From assembly GCA_022457065.1 (NCBI GenBank), contig JAJGBQ010000007.1, positions 930,001 to 994,000 of the forward strand: DNA of 64,000 nt, given 5' to 3'. Below, piece by piece: positions 31,796 to 43,682 of the stretch (position 1 is the stretch's first letter; the number at the start of each line of letters is the position of its first letter). The translations under genes and the position numbers were made by a program. The stretch comes from Curvularia sp. ZM96. Taxonomy: Eukaryota; Ascomycota; Dothideomycetes; Pleosporales; Pleosporaceae. The notes beneath the pieces are model-generated. The model ran no database searches and had not been told where the DNA came from. It worked only from the letters and a program-made list of their open reading frames with translations.

Positions 31796-34561
31796 GTTGA
31801 ACTAATTTTGATAACGAATGCGGCTGCGATAGCGATTTGCGATAGTGATAGTCGTCTATAGAACCAAAGAAATTGAATACGGAATTGGAGCGGTATAGCA
31901 ACTCGGGTTGAGCTCGTGGATGGAAGTATGGAAGTCGCACGTTGGCAGGCGAGAGCCAGAAGTGGCGCCAGCACCGAGGAGGAAGAGTGTGAGTTGAGCT
32001 GGAAGGAACTGGCAGATGTTAGTTTGCACCACCCAATGATGAAATCGCAAAAACGTTGTGGACAAGTGAGTATCTGGGTAGTTGCGTACTTGGACCTATA
32101 TCGCCCGAGCAAACGAGTGCGCAGTAGCCAGACCGCGTTTGTGAAGGTGGAGATGAGCATTACATGCACGTGGGCATTTTATGAGATGATAGCGGCTCTC
32201 ATTGTGTTGAACAGCGAGATAGGTGACTTACATGGGTGGGGTCTTATAAGAGTGAAAGGGAACTTGAGTAGACGGTCGTGTATGGTATGCAACTTCGAGA
32301 TCGTGGCAGCTGCTACGTCAACTTGATGTATGCTTCTTGTCTCCCTTCCATTAGCAAGTCACTTGTTAGCTTTATAAGTGTTGAAGTAGACTGAAAATCG
32401 TGCCTTATGTAGTAGGCAGAAATCTAAACCACGGTTGTTGATAGGGATGGCCATCTAAGACCGTGGTACCGTAGCTATAAGCTGGCAATTGAACAGGTCG
32501 TGGCTCTTTATTTTTAGTTGATTCTGGGGCAGATAAGTCGCGCGGTCGATCATTCTTCGAATTTGGGGCTTTTCATCGCATAAATTTGGAAACGATACGA
32601 CTCACAAGTGCATGCCACGGCTGCATTTTTGGTCAAGCACGTGGAGACTCACTGCACGCCTGTCTTAGGCTCTTTCCGCGACGAATAATAGCGAAGCTCA
32701 TTCTAACACCAGTGACGACACTGAGTGTTGCGTCGGGGCACAGTGCTAGGGCAAGATAAAATACACCAGTACGCTCTCCCAGCCTCTCCACTTGCACTCA
32801 TTCAAAACACAGTCCAGATGCACATTTTGCAGGTCATTGGGTTCAACAGTGCGTGAATATTGCCTGACTGCACTCAAACGCACAAATAAGAGCAAAATGC
32901 TCAATAGGCCAAACATGCGTGCTGACACGGCGGTGACAAGCGATAGGTTATGGGAGGCGAGGCGGGCAAAGTATACCAAGGAACCCAAGAATAATGTAGA
33001 TCACATTCATATTCGTTCCAGTAAATATGAGTGCAAAGCAAATGCGCATGGCCAAGCGATACTCACATCTCTGCGTACCAGACCTATTTTGAACAAAGCA
33101 GCCGTTGTCGTTCACTGCGCCAAGGCATTGCTTGTATCTCTGCGCCATCACGTGTCTTTCACCGTTCACCATCTGCAGGTTGTGAATTTCCTCACCCCAT
33201 AAATCATGTGCTCTAGGCCACCAAAATCAATCAGTGTATCATGGCGCTTTTCGAGGTGGCCGCCTTCCCTGCGAGAGTCCACAACGTAGCAAGATTTAGT
33301 TACATTCGTCTCAACATTCTTCCAAGCGATTAACGTTAGATGCGTCTAAAAAGACCTCTGACATTGACAGCTGCTGTAGTACAGGTTCCGGTCGCGCAAC
33401 AAACCCATGGACGTATGTACAGTGTTTCCCACATTTCTTAAATTCGGATTTTTCAAACAAAGGTTCTCAAGTACCGATTAGTATCAAGAATGTGAATGCT
33501 CCATCACTCGCTCAGCGCGTCATGCTCGTCACGTGAGAGTGCGGTTTACTGAACGAAGAGTCGTACGCAATGCTAAGATTTGACCACATGATATTCTGCA
33601 CATAGACATGAGATATCCGGTTCCACATCCAGGGCCGCATGGCCTGAATATCTTTCGCAAAGCATTTTACCACCACATGTATCTATAGGAAAATTGTACT
33701 ACGTGTATCGCCCAAGGCCAACTCCAGATTCGCTGAGAACTAGCTTCAGGCGTACGCGTTTTATGGTGGGAAAAAAGACCAAGAATTATTGCTGGAATTC
33801 ATCCAGCAGCATGTTCGCGCAGTGCCAACAAGACTCGAGTTTTGCACTCTTTCAGACGAAAATTTGGTTCCCGGTACCAGTTTAGGGTCAGGAGCACTGC
33901 TGCACATCATATGGTAGACACAACCACGTCCGCGAAGACTGTCGTATGATGCATGTCGTGGTAGGACGTTGGAAATGCACGCAGATCGATATGCATCCGG
34001 CTGCATGGTTTCATGTGGCGGCAATGTGACCCTAGTAAAACGGCTAGAAACCAGTCTGCTGGGAAGAAGCAATGCTCACCATTCAGAAGTTGGCGGTCCT
34101 GCAGCTGGACAGGAGAGATCAGGCTGCTTGAAGTATCGTCGGTAAAAAAAATCAATTTCTTTCGCTGCAGATTGGGTGATGGCTGCATGTTTTTTGTGTC
34201 AACCGTTCGTGGCGCGGGGCTGAGATGTTACGTTTGTTGGATGAGATCATTAGTCCCGAGCGTGGCGGCGGTTGCAGCCGCGCACCCTTTTCCCACGCCT
34301 CCCAGGTCACACAGCCTGCCACTTATCCCCTGCAGAAACCCATCTACCTCAGTACATCTATCAGTCTCGCGGTAGATCCATAGCTACACGACAACAGTCC
34401 CATTTCCTTCGTATGTTTCTATCGCATCCGATCAAAGACTAGCGGCTCCACAGCTCCTCTTCCCCGCATCCCACCTCAGGCCATCCCCACGTGTTCGCGA
34501 CACAGGTCTTTAAGTACTTCTGGACATACATCGTGGACTGTTCCGCACTGCTATCACACCA
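31796..34561. other. 2.8-kb region without a supported gene
   Basis: Mixed composition. On the minus strand between about 33230 and 32746 there are frames with spaced Cys (for example YKQCLGAVNDNGCF) ending at a consensus donor GTGAGT, and a hydrophobic MFGLLSILLLFVRLSA segment. They could be exons of a small secreted-protein gene, but I could not build a start-to-stop model. The rest holds the promoters of the exonuclease gene (left) and the F-box gene (right). Confidence 0.45.
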
Positions 34562-35839
34562 ATGTCAAGCGCATTATCAAACGGGGACAGTGAAAGCGCT
34601 GAAAGCGCTAGCGCTCCCCGCGATCGTTTGAGCAACTTGCCCGAAGAACTTCTACTCCATATCTTCGAGGCCGTGGGTCGTAATGCGCGGCGCGACCTCT
34701 GCAACGTGTCGCGAGTTAACAAGAAATGCCATCGCCTCAGTGATGCTGTCTTGTACAAAAGCATTCTTTTCGAGACACCGGAACTGCATCTTACTTTCAG
34801 CGAGTCATTGAGCCGCCGGCCTCGTCGTGGCTCCGCTATCCATGAAATCAAGCTGTCGTACCCTTCTTCGGAGCTGTCACAGTTGGCCCTCGATGCACCG
34901 GTACATGGCTCGTATCTCGATCCCAAGCGCTCAGACAGCCTTTCGCGGACATTATCAATCATGTCGAATCTGGAAAAGTTGGAGATCGCCGTACCAGACG
35001 TGCTGCTGCATGGCATTGGTAGCTTGTTCAACGGACCCTTCGATCTCGCCTGTTTGAAGGTGTGCTCGCTATTCTACCAATGCGCCAACGATGCATACTG
35101 GGACCTACGCGAAAACATCCACATTTTTGCTCACCCGACGCTCGAGACTTTGACTATTCGACGAGCCAAGCTAGACGAAAAGGGATTCGACCATATCGAG
35201 CGGCCCCACCAGACGGCCTTGAAACGGCTCCATTTGATCGAGTGCGATATCAACGATGACTCGCTTGGCGATCTCCTTGAATTACCCGAGGCGCTTGAAG
35301 AATTCGTCATGACGCAAACAGAAGAGCCGGAACCGGAGCTTGAAGAGAGCTCCGACAACGTCGGAGACTATATCTTGGCTGCACAATCGCAAGCCGAATT
35401 CCTGAAGAGCATCACAATCGACCATCCAACGCTTACTGGCCGCAAGGTGCTGCGGATGAGAGAGTTTGCGGCCCTGGAGACCTTGCGCCTTAACTGGGAC
35501 TATCAACTCTTTGGCAAATCGTCTAAGAAACCGCGCCTGCATTCAGTCGGTTTACCACCGAAGATGGAAACGCTGGAGTTCTTCAACGAATTAGGAAGCG
35601 ATGCGGAAGTAACAGACCTTTTACTGGCTACAATCGAGCAGAAAAATATTGTTGCCAGGAATTGGAAGAAACTGGTAGTAGTCGAGGGAGAAGAGGGGGT
35701 TTCTCGCGAGATAAAGGATGCATGCAAGGAAGCTGGACTTCAACTGGACATCATCGGGGCCATGGACGACACAGATGAGGAGGAAGACGAGGATACAGAA
35801 GAGGACATAGACAAGGACACGGATGCAGACAGCGATTAG
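34562..35839 (+). CDS. F-box protein
   Basis: Single-exon 425-aa frame. Residues about 22-70 form an F-box (RLSNLPEELLLHIFEAVG...LCNVSRVNKKCHRLSDAVLY), the Skp1-binding module of SCF ubiquitin ligases. The following 300 residues contain leucine-rich, irregular repeats (LSNMSNLEKLEIAVP-like, LETLTIRRAKLDEKGF, LKRLHLIECDINDDSL), the usual substrate-binding partner of fungal F-box proteins. The C-terminus is a purely acidic tail of Asp/Glu/Thr (about residues 400-425). The target protein is unknown. The ATG at 34562 precedes a short Ser-rich leader, and no earlier in-frame ATG is needed. Confidence 0.88.
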   Translation: MSSALSNGDSESAESASAPRDRLSNLPEELLLHIFEAVGRNARRDLCNVSRVNKKCHRLSDAVLYKSILFETPELHLTFSESLSRRPRRGSAIHEIKLSYPSSELSQLALDAPVHGSYLDPKRSDSLSRTLSIMSNLEKLEIAVPDVLLHGIGSLFNGPFDLACLKVCSLFYQCANDAYWDLRENIHIFAHPTLETLTIRRAKLDEKGFDHIERPHQTALKRLHLIECDINDDSLGDLLELPEALEEFVMTQTEEPEPELEESSDNVGDYILAAQSQAEFLKSITIDHPTLTGRKVLRMREFAALETLRLNWDYQLFGKSSKKPRLHSVGLPPKMETLEFFNELGSDAEVTDLLLATIEQKNIVARNWKKLVVVEGEEGVSREIKDACKEAGLQLDIIGAMDDTDEEEDEDTEEDIDKDTDADSD

Positions 35840-36836
35840 TTCTGGAGCATCCTGGTCTTTTACAATCTGCATTAGATCTCACACAACGCATCAACCTCAA
35901 GCGTGGATAGAATATTGTCACATATTTGTTTACTATAAGTCCAAGCACATTGACTATAAAGACTTGCCGTTTCTTTGTTTTTATTTGCGATCAGATTATC
36001 GTCAGAATAGGTGCTAAAACCTTCGCATTGGGATTCCATGGCCCCTGGTTGGGCTGCCTCGACCAGAGATACTGCCGAAACCAAGAGCAATCCAGGCAGC
36101 GCAATCCATAACCCATGTACCAACAGCGCAGCACCTTCATAGCTGCTAGACCCTTACGAAAACCAAACCAAATATATCAACGTAAAATAAGCGTGAACCT
36201 CCCCCTCACCACCCCTTTCACCCTTCTCTTTCCCCTTCCTATCTGCACTAATCTCTCCCTTCTCTTCACCTCCTTCCTTTTTCTCCTCCCTTCCCCCTCT
36301 CTTTCGGCTTTCTTTTCCAACAATCTATCATCCCTCCACCCTTGCACGTACATCCACACATGGCGTACAAGACACAGCACTACCGTAGCGACGCTATCTG
36401 CCTTGAGCTTGATGTGTGTGGCGGTTACGTAGGAGAAGCGGGGTCGTGGTAGGGTGGGAATGATAGAGAGAGGGAGAGAGGTTAGGCGTTTCAGCGCTGT
36501 GGCTGTCGCGTTCATCTTTTTATCTTCCCGGGTTTCTGGTGTGGTGTGGATAATGTGGATTGGAGGGTAAGATGGTGGGGTTGATAGGAGGGGAGTTTCC
36601 CTGCGTGGAGGGTGATGATTGTAGGTGTGAATGTTTCTGGGTTGTTGTCGTGATCGCGGTTGTGTTTCTAGTGTCGTGTATAATGACGTTCTTCATGTGG
36701 GTGGTATAGCGTTTTGGGGTATGCGATCAAATTGACAACGCGTGCCTTTCGATGTCGAAATAGCTTGTTGTCGATGTTGCATGTTGTGCTTGTTGGCTGA
36801 ACACTGGAGAACCAACAAAACATATGTTTTCAAATC
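35840..36836. other. Intergenic region with pyrimidine-rich tract
   Basis: A C/T-rich tract at about 36195-36310 opens a basic frame on the opposite strand (36177-36515) that I regard as compositional. A hydrophobic frame at 35872-36123 (minus) begins on TTG with an upstream stop and no ATG. No gene is called. Confidence 0.5.
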
Positions 36837-36845
36837 GTTCGCGTC

Positions 36846-37337
36846 TCATCTGTATCCCCACAATTTGGTGTCTTTGTTAGAATGCACAGCATTGGTAGGT
36901 AGTTCAAAAGGCCTAGCATCATCGAAACTCGGCTGCGGCACGTCAGTTTCGTCAATCCCCATGTCTACTCGTGCTGGGCGTGAACAAACCGCTGCAACGT
37001 ATCCATCCAACTGTTGCGGAGGCAGAGGCTCGGGCCTTCCACTGCCCTGCAGCTCTAACGGACCATCAGGTTGATGCTGGACATAAGTTTCGTGTGAATA
37101 TCGCAGCGTTTCCGCTGGGTGGGCCTGCGCGCCAGCTGGCGCCACGTACTCGTGGCCAACAAAAGGCATCATTTGCTCCTCATGCATCTTTTGCATAGCC
37201 TTCTTGGTTTGCCGTTGTTTGCGGCATACCAAACAGAAGATGACGGTACAGAATGCCCCTATTATTGCTGTGCTGCTGAGAATGACGATAAGAGTGATCT
37301 CTGCTGTGGTAACTTCGCCCCCGCGAAAGAGTCCCAT
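36846..37337 (-). CDS. Small single-pass membrane protein, function unknown
   Basis: A 163-aa frame from ATG 37337 to a stop at 36846; a longer version would need a GTG start. After a 15-residue N-terminus there is one strongly predicted membrane helix (ITLIVILSSTAIIGAFCTVI) followed by a basic stop-transfer (CRKQRQTKK). This gives a short N-terminal outside face and a 110-residue Pro/Gln/Tyr-rich cytosolic tail with no recognisable domain. Membrane topology and the positive-inside arrangement support a real gene. No homologous family is recognised. Confidence 0.55.
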   Translation of the reverse strand: MGLFRGGEVTTAEITLIVILSSTAIIGAFCTVIFCLVCRKQRQTKKAMQKMHEEQMMPFVGHEYVAPAGAQAHPAETLRYSHETYVQHQPDGPLELQGSGRPEPLPPQQLDGYVAAVCSRPARVDMGIDETDVPQPSFDDARPFELPTNAVHSNKDTKLWGYR

Positions 37338-38339
37338 GCTGTGCGGCACGACACGTCGTCAAGTTGGTGCGGGCGATTGTATGGACGCCGCACAACAAGA
37401 GCCTGGGAACTAGCTGTTTTTAAACACGCCGTTCGGTTATATGGCCTTGAAACGTACGAAAGCCACAATACTGGCTTGGTGCAGCCTTGGGCACGCTGGA
37501 GCGGCTGGGCATTGGTGGGCGCCTAAACGCCTGCCTGCCAATCCTTGTTGAAGATGTCACTGAACATGGTATTGCAGCTTCAAGGCCTGACTGGAGTATT
37601 GACGAGGTGCGAAGGTGGCACAGCAACGAGAAGACAGGGCTGTGCAACAAGGAAACGTGGTTGAGAGAACTGATTCCCAGTGTGACGAGAGGACTGAGGT
37701 GTGAACCATGTACGATTAGAGGTGACGGGGGTATATAGCATCGCGGTCATCTGTTGATGCGCAAAGTCGTGCACCACCATTACTGACTGCAAAGTCACGG
37801 CTGCAAGAAGAGCCACTTGGGAGCGACAATGCCTGAGATTATTATTGGTGGCGGAAAGCTTCAAAGCCGCTTGCGTTAGCGCCGATTAATGACGCGCGAT
37901 TCGGCCAAATGCAGATGACGTGGGGTGTTTGCTGGTCGCGTAGATCCAGGAGACATTATCAGCTCCATATCTCAAGTCGAGCGCCTCTTCTTCTCTTTCA
38001 CACTGCGACTGGCGATGGTGGAGCAGTTGTGAGAGTTCCTTGTGCGCGCTAAACTCGGCTGCAAGTCTCCAGGCACAGCAAAACCACAGTCACGCGCCCA
38101 AACCACCCCACTGTTGCGCACCACTACATTTATGCAGCACAGTCACATCAGGAATTATCTAGTCGCATCGAGCACAAGAATCTCATATAAAATACTTCTA
38201 TAAATATTTACAGGCTTAGGTAAGAGCCTATCGCGCAACTATTCCAGTTGCGACCCCACTCGCCAGCCTTGCCGCCCAGTTCAGAGTATGCGCTCGCCAT
38301 ATCGACAGTACAGAATACATCAGCACTGCGAGAAACAAA
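37338..38339. other. Divergent intergenic region, nothing further seen
   Basis: Promoters for the small membrane protein (minus) and the Cue2-like gene (plus). Overlapping frames show no family resemblance. Confidence 0.5.
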
Positions 38340-39995
38340 ATGGATGAGGATTTGCGCTTGCTCGAGGTATGCAAAACAGACATTTAATGAGATGCGCGCC
38401 TTTGCTGACAACAACGCGTCTCACAGGAGGAATACTGCCCTCCAATAGACCCCACACTACTCTATACCATATATTCGGATTATGCAGGGCAGCCAGATGC
38501 TGTTGCTCGTACCAGAGAGCTACTAGAGCCTCTCAAAGCGACAGCCGAAGTAGAGGCGCTCACTTTCGATCCGTCTGGTAGCAGCGGAGGCGCCGTGCAA
38601 GATAGTCCAGACAAGAACAGCACCGACGCCGATTCCTGGGGCACCCAGACGGTAACGACAGAGCAGTCGTCTCTTTCAAACGACTTTGCTTCACTCAGCA
38701 TCGGTGGGCGCTCAGGAAGCCCGCCGGAATCCTTTGAGCAAGGCTATTACAAAGACACAGAACAGTTTGATGTGCCCACCAAAGAATTGCTACTCGCCGA
38801 AACATTCCCTGGCCTGCGTCTCGCACAGGTAACGCACACCTTGAAAAAGTGCGGTTATGATTATGACAAGGCGACCGACGAGCTCTTGAACCACGTCTTC
38901 TTTGATGACAGTAGAAAGAGTCCGACCGAGGATGGTCCCATCGCTAAGGGTATCGATGCCTTCTCTGAAGACCATCACATACCGCAAAAGGGAAAGAAGG
39001 GAAAGGCGAAGAAGAAGCAGAGACTATCTTTGAACAACGTAGGCACCGAATATTTTGTCGAATCAGATGCGCCGACCAATCGCTGGCAGAATACAAGCCG
39101 CGATGTAGAGTTTGTCACGTCGAGAACAGGTGTGTCCACCAAGACTGTCTCCTCGCTCTATCATGCAAACGGAGCATCTTTGTCGGCCACAGTGCTCGCT
39201 ATTGTGAGGAAAGATATTGAAGCGCACAAAAAAGACGGGGAACCAGACGCTGCACAGGTACAGGACGCAATCACTCTAAACGAGAGCTTTCCTTCCATGG
39301 ACCTGGAGCATGCTCTTGCCATCGTACGACTAACCGCCCCATCGACGATCAAAGCCCAGGAACTCGCCAAGGCTCTCACTCAGCAACCAGCGAGTGAAAC
39401 GGGAGGCAAAGGCGGCCTCAAACTTGATTTGCGATATGCTCCGGTCGACCTGTCCGACCCTGCAGAAGTAACCAAACTGCCTATCCTGTCGCCATCTGCC
39501 AGGCCGCGCGATGCCTTTTCTACTGCAGCTGCTCGAAACGACGCATTTGGAAAAGCAGCTAGTGCCTATCGCAAAGGAAAATCAACGCCTCTCATGAGGC
39601 AAGCAGCAGCTTACTATGCACAAGAGGGCCGCGATCTCAACGCCAACTTGAAAGTCATGAATGCAGCAGAAGCCGATTCCTTGGTTTCGTCACAATCAGG
39701 TCCCACGTACCTTGACCTTCACGGTGTTACTGTTGCGGACGCAACTAGGATAGCTAAGCAACGTACCCAGGCTTGGTGGAATGGGCTTGGAGAGCGGAGG
39801 ATTCCCGAGTGGAGTGGTCCTGGCCGGAGAGGCGGAGGCGATGTTTTTAGGATCATCACAGGCCTCGGGCGACACAGCGAAGGGGGTAGAGGCAAGCTAG
39901 GCCCCGCAGTGCTGAAGGCATTGGTAAACGAGGGCTGGAAAGTCGAGGCTGAGCCTGGTGAACTGTATGTCACAGGGCTAGCAAGAAGAAGATGA
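38340..39995 (+). CDS. Cue2-like CUE / DUF1771 / SMR-domain endonuclease
   Basis: Exon 1 38340-38366 and exon 2 38427-39995 join in frame across a 60-bp intron (GTATGC...CTGAC...CACAG), giving 531 aa. Order of domains: a CUE-type ubiquitin-binding segment (LLLAETFPGLRLAQVTHTLK), a second CUE-like helical stretch (LNESFPSMDLEHALAIVRL), DUF1771 (RNDAFGKAASAYRKGKSTPL...AAAYYAQEGRDLNA), and a C-terminal SMR domain with YLDLHGVTVADA (the D-L-H-G motif) and ITGLGRHSEGGRGKLGPAV (the T-G-x-G-x-H-S motif). This is the architecture of yeast Cue2 and animal NONU-1/N4BP2, ribosome-associated endonucleases that cleave mRNA at collided ribosomes in No-Go decay. Assignment to that pathway is by domain order. 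Confidence 0.9.
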
Positions 39996-41198
39996 AGTCA
40001 AGCTTGGTCTGAAATGTACGCGCGACACGCAGCGGTCATCTGTATCAATTTTGTTTCGATATACCCTTCTGTGTACGCAGTATATTGCAATCGGGAAGCA
40101 GTCTGCAGTAGTCTTCACGCAGGTCCAAGGACTGAACTTGATTTGCCCTTACTCCTATTCCAGCCTTAGACTGGGGCACTAGCGCCGCGCTAAGTCCACA
40201 TCGTCTTGTCTTTAGACCCCACTCGCCTTGTCTCCCCATCTTTTCATGGCCGTCCCACAGGCGAGAACAAATCTCGAAACACTCGACAACATGTCAAAAG
40301 ACCTTTCTTACATGAACAGTCACAGCAGTAAGGCGTAATCGCTCTCATTCCTAAGTTTTAAAACCAAAACGCGCGTTTTTCCTCTCGGACATGGGACGCG
40401 CCGCGCTGCCCGTTTCATGGAGCCTGCGACAGAAACAGCAACACCATACGCGTAAAAAGTAACCTTTCTGGTAACGATTAGCTGCCCGTTGGAAAATGTC
40501 GTTTGCACACGCAAACTCCCAACGGTGACTATCATAGTGCCTGCTTGTGGTACGAAGATAGCACGATTCTTCTCATAAACTGAGATTATTCAATTGAAGA
40601 GGAAAATCGCCTGTCATTGCATTATAGTCTGACTCAGCCGTCATGCGAACATCCATCATCAGCGGAATACCGTGATTATTCTTCTGTAGATGATGTGGAC
40701 CGGACCACGTCACAAACGTTTCGCCATCCGTGCTCGCAGCCGCGGATCGCACGCACAGTAGATGCCATGCACCAATCGTACTCGCCTGAGGGTCTGTTCA
40801 TTTTCGTACACGCATTGCTACAGCCTGACAATCGATGTCATCAGCATCTCCAGAACCAGCGATCACGCTCCCGGAACGCGTCAACCTTTTGATACAGGAC
40901 GTGCTGATGCCGAACCAGCCCTGCAAAGAAAGAATGATATATAGAAGGCTACTAGAAGTCGACATTGTTTTTTATTATCACGCCACATACTCGAGACCCA
41001 TTGAGCAAGGCAATTGGGAGTCATATCTGCACATACTCATATATATCTTCGCCCGTTTTTTTATATCTTGCTGCCAGTCAGCTTGGCCCTCGTTGTTCAT
41101 ACACGCCTTACATTCCACACTACTGCCGGACAGTCTTTTTCTTATAACTATTTTTTCAAAGTTCATTAGCACAAGCTACATCTCAACAAAACACCAAT
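39996..41198. other. Intergenic region upstream of the secreted repeat protein
   Basis: No gene seen. GATATATAG at 40936-40944 and T-rich DNA just upstream of 41199 may belong to that gene's promoter. Confidence 0.5.
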
Positions 41199-42909
41199 AT
41201 GAGGTTCAACACAAGCATCTTCGTTGCCTCTTTGGCTGCCTCCGCTGCAGCAGCCCCCCTTAAGTCCAACAACCACGCTGTTGACAAGCGTCAAGTAAGT
41301 CATTCCATTCCACTTCCTTTGCATCGTAGTCTCATTTCAGTTCAACTCGATGACCATAATGACTGACTATAAATAGGATGGCACCGGAGCTCAGATGCTC
41401 CCCGCACATTTCATTTCTACCGTCCGCAGGCTCGCAGAGGAAAAGAGGAGGAACAAGCGTCAGCTTGAGGGTCTTCTGAGTGAGCTCACAGGTGGCATTA
41501 CTGGCGACCAGCAGACAGGCGCTGGTGGCATTGGTAACCTTCTTGGAGGCCTCGTTGGCGGCGCCGCCGGAGGCGGCCAGAACAATGCTCAGGCTGGTGC
41601 TGGCGGTGCTGCAGCCGGCAATGGCAATGCTCAGACCGGCGCTGGCGCTGGAAAGGGCCAGAAGGGTGGAGCGAACGCAGGCGCTGCCGGAGGCAAGAAT
41701 GCCACTGAGGCAGCTGGTGGTAATGCCGCTGCTGGTGGCCAGGCCCAGCTCGCTGGCAACGCTGGAGCTGCTGGAACCGCAGGCGCTGGTAACGCCGCGA
41801 AGGCGGGTAAAGGCGGTAACGCTGGCAACGCCGGAGCCGCTGGTGCTGCTGGAAACAACGCTGGTACTGCCGGCACTGCTGGGGCTGCTGCTGGCAACAC
41901 TGGAGCTGCTGCTGGCAATGCCGCTAAAGCTGGTAAGGGTGGAAATGCTGGCAACGCCGGTGCAGCTGGAAACAACGCTGGTGCTGGTAACGCAGGCACC
42001 GCTGGAGCTGCTACTGGCACTGCTGGTAACACCGGGGCTGCTACTGGCAATACTGGAGCTGCTACTGGTAACACTGGCAACGCCGCAAAGGCTGGTAAAG
42101 GCGGCAATGCTGGAAACGCTGGAGCTGCTGGAACTGGTGCCAATGCCGGAACTGCAGGTGCTGGTACCGGCAACACTGGTGCTGCTACTGGTACCGCTGG
42201 GAACACTGGAACCGCCACTGGCAATACTGGCAACGCTGCTAAGGCTGGTAAGGGTGGAAATGCTGGAGCCGCAGGCAACACTGGTAACGCCAACACTGGC
42301 AACGCCAACACTGGCAACGCGAACACTGGCAACGCGAACACTGGCAACGCGAACACTGGCAACGCGAACACTGGCAACGCGAACACTGGCAACGCGAACA
42401 CTGGCAACGCGAACACTGGCAACGCGAACACTGGCAACGCGAACACTGGAGCTGCTACGGGCACTGCTGGCAACACCGGGGCTGCTACTGGCAACACTGG
42501 CAACGCTGCTAAGGCTGGTAAGGGTGGAAATGCTGGAGCCGCAGGCAACACTGGCAACGCCAACACTGGCAACGCGAACGCTGGCAACGCGAACACTGGA
42601 GCTGCTACTGGCACCGCTGGCAACACCGGGGCTGCTACTGGCAACACTGGCAATGCTGCTAAGGCCGGTAAAGGTGGCAACGCCGGAAACGCTGGCAATG
42701 CTGCCAACACCGGTAATGCTGCTGCTGGAACTGCTGGAACTGCGGGAGCTGCTACCGGCAACACTGGAGCTGCTAATGGCAACGCTGGGGCTGCTACTGG
42801 CAACACTGGCAATGCTGCTAAGGGTGGCAAGGGTGGCAACGCTGGAGCTGCTGGCGCCGCTGGTACTACTGGCACCGCAGGAAACACTGATACGGCCGCT
42901 ACTGAGTAA
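41199..42909 (+). CDS. Secreted Gly/Ala/Asn/Thr-rich repeat protein
   Basis: Exons 41199-41294 and 41377-42909, joined in phase 0 by an 82-bp intron, give 542 aa. A typical signal peptide (MRFNTSIFVASLAASAAAA) is followed by a dibasic KR site (about residue 31) and further basic pairs (VRR, KRR, NKR) up to about residue 58, suggesting Kex2 processing of a pro-region. The remaining 480 residues are low-complexity, built from Gly, Ala, Asn and Thr. An interspersed unit NAAKAGKGGNAGNAG recurs about seven times, and there is an exact pentapeptide array (NTGNA, 11 copies). The mature part contains no Cys and almost no aromatic residues. The repeats keep all three plus frames and one minus frame open, creating long spurious ORFs; the signal peptide identifies the true frame. 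Function is unknown; a structural cell-surface, adhesive or matrix role is possible. Confidence 0.82.
42277..42441 (+). repeat. Tandem array, 11 x 15 bp (encodes NTGNA)
   Basis: Eleven consecutive copies of AACACTGGCAACGCG with only third-base variants (GGT/GGC, GCC/GCG) in the first three. Near-identity at the DNA level, including synonymous sites, points to recent expansion, so copy number is probably variable between strains. A three-unit version recurs at 42547-42591. Confidence 0.95.
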
Positions 42910-43682
42910 ACTCAAGGACAGACCGAAATCGCTGACACCACCTCCAGCACAAGTTCACACGAATTTGTGCTTATTGACTCTCAGAAGGAGTACTAAATGT
43001 CTCGCTGTCTTCTCAATTGCTGGTCATTAATCACTGGAAGCCAGAGAGAAGGACATATGATAGGAAGAGAACGGAGCGAAGTTATGATGCAGGAGTTGTA
43101 TTAGTTCTATAGTTAATGTGCATCATATACAACTAAGAAGCCTACCTTATTAAGATAGATTTGCTATATAGCCTTCTATTTCTTTTCTACATAGGCTTAT
43201 TAAGCTATACCTAACGTACTATTATTTTTACTAAATCTGATGGTCGCCTGTGTCTCATGTTGCGTTTGACTAAGGGGCGCTCGGTTAAGAAGCTCCACGC
43301 GTTGCCCCCAGATTGAGCAGCCAGGGCCGTTGCCAAGCTGCGCCGAGCTGTCTTGCACAAGCATCTTTGGAACAAGCAGATGCGATAGGTCCGCTTTTGA
43401 TTGGCCATCATCCAAGAGGGATGTAGGTATAGCGACCCAAAAGTGCAGGCCACGAGTCTTGCATCTGAGGCAACAGCAGGGTTCACCCTCCCAAACGCAA
43501 CATTAACGGAAAGGGGGCGTTTATGACATTGAATATAAGAATCCTACAACCGTCGGTTGTTTGTCTACTATCTGACGCTGTCTTTTCAAATACTTTCCTT
43601 GATCCACTTCTCGACAGACGGGCCGGCCCCATAATCGCTTTTTTTTCGAAACGAATTACCATCTCTCAACCTAACCGTCAAC
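42910..43682. other. AT-rich intergenic block
   Basis: 3' flank of the repeat protein; 43080-43250 is strongly AT-rich with TA-rich short inverted motifs (AAGCCTA...TAGGCTT). TATAAG at 43534-43539 lies 144 bp before the next ATG and is a plausible TATA box. Confidence 0.5.
43534..43539 (+). promoter_or_regulatory. Probable TATA box of the small secreted protein gene at 43683
   Basis: TATAAG 144 bp upstream of the ATG, in a region otherwise of mixed composition. Position-based suggestion only. Confidence 0.35.

Noticed and set aside
35872..36123. 83-codon minus-strand frame with signal-peptide-like N-terminus and four Cys
   Set aside because: It starts on TTG, has an upstream in-frame stop, and no ATG or splice-in exon could be found.
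36177..36515. 112-codon minus-strand basic protein
   Set aside because: Its C-terminal half is the complement of a pyrimidine-rich tract; no recognised domain, likely UTR or promoter sequence.
41480..43030. 516-codon plus-strand frame and 418-codon minus-strand frame over the repeat protein
   Set aside because: Shadow frames kept open by the 15-bp repeats; they lack a signal peptide or sensible start.
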